64,000 nucleotides of DNA, taken from the NCBI GenBank assembly GCA_964035575.1, contig OZ037916.1, positions 496,001-560,000 on the forward strand. The letters run 5' to 3'. Below are positions 39,963-52,400 of the stretch, piece after piece; within the stretch, counting starts at the first letter, position 1; the number at the start of each line of letters is the position of its first letter. The position numbers were made by a program, and so were the translations under genes. Source of the DNA: Rhynchopus sp. YZ270_cl-10. Its lineage: Eukaryota > Euglenozoa > Diplonemea > Diplonemida > Diplonemidae. The notes under the pieces are model-generated. The model was not told where the DNA came from, made no database searches, and saw nothing but the letters and a program-made list of their open reading frames with translations.

Positions 39963-40427
39963 TGCAAGTCTCGTACAATACGACAATCGACGCAAAACAA
40001 AAGGAGCTGAAACAAACCCAAGCATCTGATGATGCTGCAACCACGCAAAGTTAACACAAAAAAAAAAAGGGAAAAACACACACCCTCTTGCTCTCTATCT
40101 TGGAAAAAGCGAGGCTAGAACCACAGAATTCCACGAGGATTCTCAAAAAAAAAAAAGGGGGGGAGCTGTGTTTTGTCTTTATCGCTGTTTCATTTTTTAA
40201 ATATTACACACACACATCATTCATTTTTCATCTACACTTTGCTGCACATTGCACTCACATTACCACTGATTCGACCGTCCCTTCCAAACCCACCCACCCC
40301 ACACAAACAGTACAGGGGGGGAATACAAGAGGCAGCACCAAGGGGGCTGTCCCACCCCTCTCTTTATTGCCCATTTTTTCAGGGGTTTCTTTCTTAGATC
40401 TGCTCTTGTTTTTTGATAAATCCCACA
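39963..40427. other. Spacer LYR-like gene to DUF3638 gene
   Basis: No gene recognised. It contains ACACACACA (about 40206) and two acceptor-like sites, TTTTTTCAG (40382) and TTCTTAG (about 40397), before the ATG at 40428. Confidence 0.5.
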
Positions 40428-43400
40428 ATGGGGCAATCCAAAGAACTCCCCGCGGTGCTTCAGGAGCTGCATTCTGCAGTGTGGAGTGGGTTGTTCTCTC
40501 GCGGGCTGGCGAGGGTGGAAGGACGACCGGATCAGGTTAATACGGGAACCTTAAAACGCGCTGTGGAGGCGGTGGCGGGGACGCTAAACGGAGTAACTGC
40601 CGAGCACGTCCCTCAGGTGGTCCGAGCGTTGGAAGAATGCGCGCGGCTGGTGGAGAAGCTACCGCGGTATGATAGTGACAAAACGACGTTCCTCGCTGCT
40701 GCGCAGTCGTACATCAATATTATTGTAGATAGAGTCGCTTCGGTGCAGGTAGGTGGGGTTCTCATTGTGCCTGGTGGGTGGATAAACAATCCGTCTCAAG
40801 GTCTTGCGCACTTTATCCTTATTGTTGTCCATAGAAAGGATCGGGTGAATGGGAGTGTTGGGATTTGCAATATGGGGCAGGGCGCGTCGTTTCATCCAGC
40901 TATGCCGTCGCCGGCTCCTCCAGCGGTTTCGGAGATTTTGCGGAGAATGCCTTTGGTAGCTTCTAACGTTCCGATGGCACGGCTTGCGAATGGATCCTTC
41001 TGGTATGTGGCAATGCGGCAGCTGTTCTACCCTAATGCATCAAACGGTCCCGGTCCGTTATATGAAGTGTTAATGCCGTTTCTGTCACGCACCCCTCCAA
41101 GACATTCTTCAGGAGAAGATTCTGGGGCATGGTTTCAACGTCTTCCACACGAAGGGGATCCTACCTTCATGCATACAACGGTAGCAGCGGTGAGGTATAC
41201 CCTTAGATGTCTTGGGGCAACAAAGCAGCAGGCTGGTTGGCAGGCAGAGGTTGCGACTAGGGTGCGTTTTCTGCAAGAGGCCTGTACGCATATTACACCT
41301 TCGATGGGGAGGAGGCTGTCTTTGGCGGAGTTGCGTGCATTGCGTCTCGCAGTGAATGATACTGCTGCTGTTGCAAATGATTTCCCTGCAGACCAGACCG
41401 ACCAAGATGACCTCAAAGCAACGTTGGATTCGTGCATGAAGCGTATCGAAGAAGGCGTACCAGACCCAAACAGCCTTGCGGCAGAAATCGCCGCGCCGCT
41501 CCCAAAACCTGGTGTTGTGCCGACCTCGTTGGGGAATTGGTTTCCAAGATGGGGAGGATTGATCCGCGAAGAATCTGTCGAGCATCTTGCAGGAGACCCT
41601 GTGCATCCACGTCTGGTCCTGCCGGTACCCCTCGCCACGTTGTCTGAAACAGTGGATAACTATCGTGATTTGTTGTTGACCGTAAAGAAGGCGAACGACG
41701 CCCTGATGCTGCTCGACAACCAGCAGGATGAAATGCCCCACGGTGTTTCCCTGAAGGTCTCCTTCGCAAGCCATCTGGTGACCAGGGTGCTGCCCCTCCC
41801 TCTGCACTGCAACCACCCAATGAAGAGCACCCAATGCTTCTACACCAGACCTGTCAAATACGAGGTGCAACAGGAACTCCTCAGGCAGGTCGAAAAGCTG
41901 CTGCGCTACTTCGTCGCCTCAGCGTGCGCACTACGTTGCAGCAGGGAGGTGGACGGGGCGAGGGTGATGGTGGCAGCAGGGTTTGTGTGTATCATAGACG
42001 CGTTGTGCAGGGCGACTGTCGAGGATTCTCTTTCGCTCTTCACGGAACACTATGCAGGGACAGGGAAGGGCCCGGTTCACCCATATGGTTTGGATGTGAG
42101 CGAGCTGCTGGAGCAGTCGGACAACCTGCTGCTGTGCTGCCCAGAGTTCATGGCGCTCCGCACCATTGTGCTTGACTACTTTGTACAGCTGAAGCGCTGC
42201 CTGCGGCCGAACCATACGGTTTTTTCCTTTGAAAACGGCGGCTGTGTCAGTACCGGCGACGCAACCCTGCTCGCACAACTGTCATGCTGCATGGGGGAGC
42301 CTTTCAGGGGTGACCAACCAGAAGACCTCATCTGCCTCTTCACAGGGGAGGACCCCAGCGTGCTCGACACATGCCCGGAGTTCAAGATCCTGCGTGACAG
42401 TGTGTTCTACCTGCGCATGCTGCTGTCGCCTGCATTAGAAGCTCTGCCCGACTGTGAGCCGTGGCAGGCGGCAGACTCCATCTTAGTGTTCAAATCTGAC
42501 AAGGCGTTGGGACCGACTGCGATCTGTGTGGACGGATTCAACACCAACCTGAATGAGACGTTGAGTAAGTACTCCGGCGACAAGAAGGGTATCATGCAGA
42601 GTGTGAAGGAGAAGCTGCGTCTTGCGAAACGACGCACCCTGCGCAACAACACCCAGGCAGACCCATCCATCCTAGCAGGGACAGAGGTGGAGACAGAGGA
42701 CGACGTGCTCTTCATCACATCCGACCGCCTCCCCGACTTCGACTCGACCCTCCGCAAGCAAGACAGCGAGCTGCTCCTGCAGATGCTCACGGTGCCCTAC
42801 CTCCGCATCCCGCTTGTCCTCGGCTTCCTCGCAGACAGGGACAGGGTGCACGCCCTCAACGACCCCTCCATACAACAGGTTCTTGACGCAACCCTCTTCG
42901 AACCTGGTGCCTTCCAACTGGAACTGCAACGTACCTGTCCAGAGTACATTCCTGCAGAGACACGTGCACACCTCACGACGTCGGCAGGGCTGCTGAACAA
43001 CGAACTGCACGTCTCACCCGATGTCATCATGAAGGCTGCCTCAACGTTGCTCGACTATGCGCTGGAGAAGGACACTGGGCGGTACAACTCAGCCTCGGCG
43101 AAGCTGTGTCTCTACATCGCAAGGCTGTGTGTGCGTATACAGAGCTACGTTGCGTACATCTTGCGGCATGCACAGGCGTCGTCAGGGAACAGCACCGGGA
43201 CACAGCGTGAGTACGTCTTCAAAAACGGTGTCAGGGGTATGTGCACCGACGTCGGGTCGGCAGAGTACAAGAAGCTCACGCAGCTGTACGACTATCTCTC
43301 AGAGCAGCTCACCGGGCCTATGTTCCGTGCCCTGTCCAGGTGGTGCCGTCGTGCCACCCAGGTGAAAGACGTCGCAGGGATGTGCGAGATCTACACACAC

Positions 43401-46400
43401 ATGGCGCTGCTCTTCAGAAACCTCCCCCCAGCGGGGTACAGCTTCCAGTCGGTGGCAACGATTCTGTCTGCGCAGGTCTTTTTGACGTCGTTCTCTAAGC
43501 GTGACGGGACGGCGTCGCTGTCGATCACAGAGATGGAGCTCTTCGACATCTTCGAGAAGCACAAACGCCCGATGTGGAAGTGGCTCACCGAGCATGACGA
43601 CGGCAGCGTCCCGGAGGCTGTGTCTCGCGTTGCGACGATGACTGGCGACATCTTCAAGGTGAACCCTGGTGTTGAGGATCAGCCTCGGCGGCGTTGGGTG
43701 GAGCCACGTGGGTTCCCAGGTACTCTGGTGCCTGAGGCGGCGGTAGTGGACGTGGCCGACGCACCTAAGCCAAATGAGTCGTACCGTGAGTGGATGCTGC
43801 GGATCTGCGAGGGGCCTAACACGATCATCATCAACGTCAACCTTGGCGAGTTTTCCCTTAAGAAGCAGGAGCTGAAGTTGGTGCCCACCCACTTCAAGGG
43901 GAACCCAGACTTCGAAGAGGTCTTTGGCGAGATCGGTGATGTGCACTGTGCAGACGTGCTGGTGACCTCGCAACGCCACTGGCTGCGCATGCTTGGCTGG
44001 CGCCACGACCTCATGATGTGGAAGGCCGACGCCCGCCCTGTCCCCCACTCCAAAGGAAAGGCCTACGCTCCCAGCTCCCTCGGTGTTGCTGAGAAGTGGC
44101 TCAGCGACACCCTCGAGCCCGTCCGCCGTGCGTCACCTATCTTTGAAGACATGAGCCTTTACCTGCCCAACGTCAACGTCGCGGACAGCACCACCGTAAC
44201 GCTAACTGGTGTCTTCCAGCCGAAAGGGGTCAAGGAGACGCAGGTCAAGGAGGTGGTGGTGTGTCAAGACCCACCAGCAGTGTTTGTGTACGACATTGTG
44301 GAGCACGGAAGGTATTTCTACAGGAGACAGCGCTTCTCAAGCGACGCGACGTGGTCGTTGCATTCACCGCATGCGGGGACCGGGGTGGTGAGTTCCAACT
44401 TCGAGCAGCGTGTGTGGCGGTGCAACAGCGACTGGGTGCTGCAGTGCGGTACACCTGCCTGTGTGAACCACCCGGCCGACTCTCTCATCATCGTCCGCCA
44501 CATCAGCAAGGAGGTGGGCAAGCAGGTCTTCGTCCCTGCACGTCTCCTGCTCGGCCTGCTCCCTGACGCTGTTCTCGACGAATACGTTTTCTGGCAGAAC
44601 GAAGACCACAGCCTCACCGCAGAGCTCAAGAGAGACTCGAAGGCTGTCCTGAAGACGCAACTCTCCATTGAGCTTGTACAGCGCAAGGAGGGTGCGACTG
44701 CTCGGGTGTCGCGCATGCGTCTGAAGGGAGGTGACAGCACAGAGGTCGATGAGAGCTTCCCCACGCACTACCTTGTGAACCTGCTGGACGAGGCGAGCAG
44801 CGACCTGGGCCGCCTGCTTGCTCGCATAGAGAACATCTCACATATCCTTGCCTGGTGCGACTCAGTGGGCGAGCTGCAGGTGTTGGAGCTGCCACGTCTC
44901 GACCTCTCCTTCAAATCCATCAACGGCAGTCTCATGTGTGACCAGCATGCAGGCCTCGCACTGTACACAGGGAAGATCCCAATGGGATCGGAGCTTGTTG
45001 CACAGCTCGGCGGCGGGTCGCTTGTGATGCACAACCCAGCCTCGCTTGAGCTCTTTGTGCTGACGTCGGCGATTGCAGAGCCGCTCCGTGGTGACACACA
45101 TGTTGCGTATGTGACGGCAGTGGCATCGCGCATTGTGTCCGCCCGTTCGATCAAGTTCAGCGACGGCATCAGCACTGCTGTCCCCGCAGGGCTGGAAGGT
45201 GTTGTTACTGGGCCGGGCTCCTCTGCTGGCACGGTGGCTGTGAAGTTTGACAATGGTGCTGAGTTTGACTGCTCTGCGTTGGACCTGGTCCCGTCCCAGA
45301 AGCGTGAACAGGTCGACGAGGTGGGGGAGACACGCGAAGCCTGCATTGTGTGTGGCCGCTCTGACCGGGCAGGCCTGACCCGCAAAAGCGGCTTCAAATG
45401 CCATGAATGTGTTGGGAAGTCTTCAAAGAAGCATCGTCGTGCAGGCCAGGTCGACCATGCGAACGCACGTTCCCCTCCCTCCTCGCCTGCACCTGAGGCT
45501 CAAGGCGGCATCCTCCCTGCAGACGTCATGGACCTGCTTGGCGAGCCCGAGGCAGACGTCTCCCCCGCACAGCGTGCAGAGCTTGTGGACTGCATGTTGA
45601 AGCAGCTCCCCAAGCAGCAGCAGAGCAACCCTGCCATCCTGCAGGCACATAGAGATGTGTACCAGTCGCTTGTGGCAGACCTGCCGCCGTCGGCAGTCTT
45701 GCAACGTCTGCAGTCGTACTCGCCCGACAAGAAGTCGAAGAAGCGCACATCAACCTCCAGCAAGGCAGTGCCCCAGACACCACCTAAGACCGCCCCAGCC
45801 ACACCACCCGATGCAGGCATCGAGAAGCCGGACTCCGCCATCAAGGGCCTCTTCACGAAGGCCACGTCGAAGCCACCGGCCAAGGCAGTCGACCTGGTCT
45901 CATGGGTCACGAAGCTGCCGTCAGGGCAGATCCTCTTCCGCCGAGGCGAGCACTCCTGGGTGTCGAACCTGGAGAGCGGGTCGCGGCATTACCTGTACCC
46001 TCTGCATCTTTCGGGGGCGTTCCTGATGACACCGACACTGAGCTCGGTGCTTTATTTGTGTCTGTGCCAGTCACTGTCGCATAGCTATCAACACTTGGCG
46101 ACTTCACTTGCGATGGTGGCCGATGTGACCGACAAAGAGGAGCGGCAGCTGTGGACACGCCTCGGACTGGCCCTGCGGCAGAGCAGCTACATGGATGCTG
46201 TGGCGTTGCGTCTGCGGCTCTCCCTTCAGACGATACCCTTCTGCGATGGACTGTCGTGCCCTTGGGAAGTGTCTGAGGAACTGCGTCTCTACGTTGCACG
46301 CAGGGCTGATGTGCGGGCCTCATGCGCCCTGCCCCTCATGGACGAGCTTGAGCTCTTCCGTGCGATGCGCGAACCCGACAGCAACATGCTCCTGAACCGC

Positions 46401-49400
46401 CTCAACACCCTCCGTGCCGCCGCCAGCGGCAGCAACAGCACCCCCATGCAGTACTCCGATGAGTGGAAGCCAGGCACCACCTACGACACCATCACAGACG
46501 ACTCCTGCGTCAACTGGCTCAAACTCGACTTCGCCGACCGCATCACAACAGGCCTGAAGTACAGCCGCCCTAAAGACCGCAAGCTGAATGGCCTCAGCGC
46601 ACTGTCCCTCATCGACAGCATCCTAGGATCACACTCCCTCAACGGCGTGCCACCATGGGTCCTCGTCTACGAGATCTTCACAGGCTCCACAGAAGTGACC
46701 ATCGTAGGCACTGATGAGCCTGGCGACACCGCAGGGTTGTTGATGCGTCTGCTCCCCGATGCGAAGAAGACAGGATCGCTCATCTCTGTGCTTCGTGTCT
46801 TGGACCTGAACCCCACTGTGCGTGAGGTAGTACCACAGTACGACGAAGGCCGTCGTGAAGGTGATAGCAGGGCAAAGGCGATGGTGACCGGCCTCTTCAA
46901 AATCACCAGCGCAACATCCCGCCTGGTGCACGACGTCTGCACGAAGCTGAAGGAGATGAAGGACGGTCTTGTCTTTGGCCCCTCCCAACCACCACAGCCG
47001 TTCCAACCACCACAAAACATCTCCATCCCAACTGCAACCGACATCCGCTGGCTTGCGACACCCCTCGTCAGCGACTCCAAATGCAACAGCAGAAAGCACT
47101 TTGTCAGCGACGTGGTTCCCTTCACCACTCCGCTCAGCAGCGTCACAGCGAAGACTGTCCGCACTGTAGACGTAGCATGCGACGGGGGACCACGTCTTGC
47201 GAACCTCTCACAAGCATTGGACGGTCTCTCCAACGAACAATGCGTCGCACACGTCAAAAAACGTCTTCTCCAGGACCTACAATCCTACGAGGTATCAAAG
47301 CGCAGTGCCAAGGAGACTGTCATGGCGCACACCGGGCCTGGCATTCGCGCCTCTCTTCGCAAACAACTAGCACAAATCCGTGGAGCCGACTACGAGGCTA
47401 TGGAAGCTGCACGGGTCCGCGCAGTGAACGCCGTCAACAAGAACATCTCCGCATCATGGCTTGCCAGGGTCGGCGGCATTGAGGTAGCCGCCAACATCAT
47501 TGACCTTGCCCGCGCACTCTGCTCCACCAAAGGCGACCGTGTCCTCAACAAGGTCCTCGGGGACGAACTGCCACCCTCTCTATGGGACGACGTGGCGCTC
47601 TGGATGCTTCACGGCTCCCGCATCAAACAATGTGTTCAATCATTGACAGACCTGGACGCCCTCGAAGAACAACTCAAGCACGACAGCACCGACGACCACA
47701 GCATCAAACTCAAGGCCACCGCCCTGGCATCAACCCTCTCCGCACAACGCTTCTACTCCGCCCCAGGGGGCGACGGCAGCGTTTCCTATGACCCACGGTA
47801 TCTCTGCTTTGAATTCCTCTTTGGCATTCTGCTGAGACAAGGCCAGGTTGTGCTGCTCGGGAAATTCCAGGATGCAGCAATCAGCGGAGGGTCTTTATGC
47901 CATCAAATGATCATGGGGCAAGGGAAGACTACCGTTATTGCTCCACTTCTGACATTGATTCTTGCAGACGGATCTCGCTTGGTCACTGCGGTGATGCCAC
48001 GACCTCTGGTTGACTTCTCTAAAGCAACCTTTAGGGAGAAGTTCTCCAGCCCAATCCTACAGCGCTCTGTACTGTACATCGTTTTCGACCGATTCTGCGA
48101 CGTCACCTCTGCACTCCAAAGAAAGATTCGTTCTGCCACCTCCATGGGGGCAATCCTCGTAACCGCTCCTTCTTCAGTGAAAGCGTTGCTTCTCAAAATG
48201 GTAGAACTCACAGACCAGCTTGATGTAAACCGCCTCCAAGCTAAGGCAGAAAATGAGCAAGAAAAAAAGGTGTTCCGTCGGATCAAAAACGTCTTCGGGC
48301 GTGCCAAGACCAAAACCCTCAAAGAAGCTGACGTCCGCAGCATCAAATGGCAGATTACGGTAGTAAAGGATGTTTTATCGCAGTTTCAAAAGGGGGTTCT
48401 TCTTATGGACGAAATCGACCTTCTTCTTCACCCTCTCAAAAGTGAATTGAATTGGCCGCTTGGTGAAAAGAAGCCCCTTGATATGAGTGAAGGGGGGCAT
48501 CGGTGGAACCTTCCGTGGCAGCTTCTTGAGTTGTTCTATGCAGAGAAGCTTACTATGTTTGAAGACGTCCACGAGGCGCATGCAGTGTTCGAGGAAATCC
48601 GCAAACGCATTGCCGAAGGTGTGGAACAGCACGCAATGCAGACGGTACCTCACGTTGCGTTGATTAACCGTCAGTTTTATGTGAATTGGTTGATCCCGCC
48701 GATCGCAAAATGGGCGTCCGTATGGCTACGCAGTCAAGGTGCCTGCGCCGACCTAGACAAAGCGGATATGATGACGTATCTCACATCACCCCAGGACTTC
48801 CTCCAGCCTGCTGTCTCTGAGAAGGTACGTCGGAGCTGCAGAGATTTTGATATTAAAATGCTTAACCTAACGCGCCTTTGGGTTCAGACGCTTTTACCTC
48901 ATATTCTGAGTCGTATTCATCGGGTCGCTTTTGGGGTTCTGACGACATCTGAATTGCAGAAGTTTAAAGCTCGCGATCCTCTTATCCCAAAGACGCGTCG
49001 TCTTCTTGCAATCCCTTTTATAGGGAAGGATACTCCGTCTGAGACGTCTGAATTCCAAGAGCCTGATGTGGTGATCGGGTTTACGGTGCTTTCGTATCGG
49101 CTGATGGGGTTGAGATACGATAACTTTGTGGAGATGATTAAACATATGAAAATGGAGATGCGGGAGGAAGCGAGCACCGCGCATCACCAGAGACGGCATT
49201 GTCAGATGTACGTTGCTTGGGTGCGGTCGGAGGGGGCGAGGGTGAGAGGGTTTTCTTGGGATGGTACGTATTTGTTTGGGAAGAAGGATGCGGCGGAGGC
49301 CCCTAGGAAGGATGCGGACCTGCTGTTGGACGACGACGTAGCGGTGGACGACGACGAAGAAGAGCTCCGCGCCTCCCTCTGGCCTTTGGAGGTCCTCGAC

Positions 49401-52400
49401 GCAAACGACCCCGACCAAATGCAGTTCCTCTTCAACATCCTGGGGAGCTCCCCGCTTGCTGTCAAATACTTTTTGACACAGCTTGTCTTCCCTGAGGTTC
49501 TTGATAAATCCCCACAAACACTCACCGCATCGGCGCAAGAATTAGCAGGACGCCCCCTTGCCGCAACACGGCTTGGATTTAGTGGTACACCAAACGATCT
49601 CCTTCCTCGTTCTATGGGTCGTTGCCACTATGCGGAAGGTGATGATGGTCGTGTTCTCGATGTTTTGACGGACCCTGCAGTGGTCACTACTACGGTGCTA
49701 CCTGGAGGGTGGTCGCCTAGCTCTCTGGTGCAGACTATTGCGCTCAGTCGTCATACAACGTTAATTGATACCGGCGCACTCATCACCGGGATGACCAATC
49801 TCGAGGTTGCAACCGCACTTCTCAAGGGAGGGCTTGATTTGCGCTTTAAAGGAGTTGTGTACCTCTCAAATGAAGGCGTGCGTATGGTGTTGATCCGTGC
49901 TGGTATGCACACCATGCATTTGCAGCAGTGTGGTTTGGCGCCGCATGAGAGGTTCACCTTTTATGATCATATTCATACAACGGGGATGGACATAAAACAG
50001 CCCCATGTGTGTTCGGCGGCGCTGACCTTAGGGAAGGATACGGTGTTCCGCGATGCCGCGCAGGGTGCGTTCAGGATGAGAGGGATCGGGAATGGGCAGA
50101 CGGTGCAGTTGATCATCCCGCCGAGTGTGCATAGTGCGATGCAGAAGGCCTTAGAGAGCGAGAGGGTCCCACGGTCGCCGGAGTTGGATGTGGTGGTGTG
50201 TCTGGTGCGTGCGACGTTGAACATAGAGAAGACGCAGCTCCAGCTGCTCTGCCAGCAGAGTCTCCGTACAGTGTGGCGCCACGCAGCGTTGACAGACCTG
50301 CAGCGCTTCAAAGAAGGTGACGGTGAGGCTGCAGACTGCCTGAAGGTGCTGCGCGACGCAGTCAACTTCAACATCTCCAACCAGATCCTCCAAGACGCGC
50401 ACCAAACCATCGAAGAAACAATGCGCATGGAAATCGCACAGTTCTCCAACTGGCTCAAAAAGGAAAACGACGGCGACGGTGAACGCGTCTGCGAATCCAT
50501 TATCGACTCCGTTAGAAAGGGACCCCTTGCGGGCACCAAACTCACCGGAATGATCAAATACGAACAAGAACAGGTCCAGGAACAGGAACAGGAGCAAGAG
50601 CAGGAACAAGAACAAGAACAGGAGCAGGAACAAGAGGTAGAGATCATGGCCGAAGTCGACGCCGTGCACGACTCTGCAGCAGGACAGAAGTACGAACGCC
50701 AGGAGGAGAAGCAAATCGGCTGGCCCCTAGCAAAGCTGAACTCCCTCGAAGACGCCTCCTTCTTCTACCCGATGAAGGACTTCGCTGTGCACAGAGGGGT
50801 CCTCAACAAGAGCTCTACGCCGATCGCCTTTCCACCGTACATGCTGGTGTCCGAGAACTTCTTCAAACAGAAGTGGAGGTGGAGGAGTTTACGTCGTCTC
50901 AAAAACGTCATTTGTGTGATGGAGTGGGTGCCGGATGCTTCAAAGCTTACGATGTATCAGCATGCGACTACCTTGACTGATGCGCAGATTTCTACGTTAA
51001 GAACGGCGTTCGATATGATTGATTCCCGCAAGACAGGGCGCATCTCACGCGAGGAGCTGAAGGAGCTTCTCCTCACCCTTGACGTTGTCTCTGAGGATTC
51101 GCAGCAGCTTGACACTCTGATGGCCTCTTTGGGCACCCCCACCTTTGAGGCAGTGGTGGACGCCATATCGAAGCAGTCCTTCTTCCAGATGCAGTCGGGA
51201 CGCTACTTTGTTGTGCTTTCCTTAAGCGAGGCGGAGCATCTGCGTGCTGCGTTGCCACGTATTGGGGGGAGTGTGGCGCTCATGGCGTTGCCTTTGCGGG
51301 ATTTGCTTGACGGCAAGATGCTCTTCGACAAAAGCGAATGGCACGTAGGTCTCCCTTCAGGCAGTGTCCAGGATAAGGCGGCAGAGGGGTGTCTGCGGTT
51401 CCTTAACTCTGACTCTGCATGGCCAGATGGTACCCTTGATTGGGCACTTCGAGGTTTGCAAGACGCAGCATGCGTGGACCGACGTGATTGGTGGGTTCAT
51501 GTACGCGACTGCCGTCGTCGCAGGATGAAACCCTGGCAAGAACTTCCCGTTGCACAGCTCTTTGTCACCTCTGATGAATACTCCTCGCTTGCATCCAAAA
51601 CGATTATTCTTCGTGCAAAGACTGCAATGCAGGCACGCAGGATGTGGCCCGCAGACTGCTATGCCTTGATGGATACGGACCACAACAACGTGCTGCTGAA
51701 GCAAGAACTCCTGGAGGGTCTCCTCTGGCTGGGTGTAGAGGTGACGCAGGAACAGTCGGACCTGGTTTTCAAAATCCTTGACTCGAACAGAGATGGGAAG
51801 GTGTCGCTGGAAGAGTTCAAAGCGCTGCTGACCCCTGCAGAAGATAGCGGGAGCATGGCTGAGTTGATGCACAATGGGATGGTCGCAGACAGTCTGTTTA
51901 CTGCGTCGTTCAGCGCCGCGCCGGACCAACCTGCAGCAGCCGCCAAGCAGGCCAACCGCCTATACATCCCACCCCGCCCCTCCGACGACAAGCAACGCTA
52001 CGAAATCGAAACCAAACGGCACACCTCATTCAAATGCATTTGGTCGTCCAAAGGAACACTCTGTGAAAAACCTCTTTCGGTATGGGTTCCTAAATCAAAC
52101 ACTGGGCTGCGGAGCAAGGTTTCCCAAGGAAAACGATTGGTATTTGGACATTATGCGCGCCCGCATTTCAAAGAACCTGGAAGTCGCGAGAAATACGCGA
52201 TTCTAACATACAACGTGCACGACGGAAACGTTCTCAGTGCAGGCGACCTGGCGAAGTGGACAGACGCAGTGTTCCCACACCCCGTAGGCTACACCTTGCA
52301 GTTCCACCTTGTCTGCAAAGGCAAACCACTGTACGTCTGGCGCCCAGTACCCCCAAGCAATCAGTACATCACCATCGGAGACATCTGCACGCTCACAGAG

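Noticed and set aside
40413-40427. Five extra residues at the start of the DUF3638 frame
   Set aside because: They depend on a TTG start. The first ATG is at 40428.
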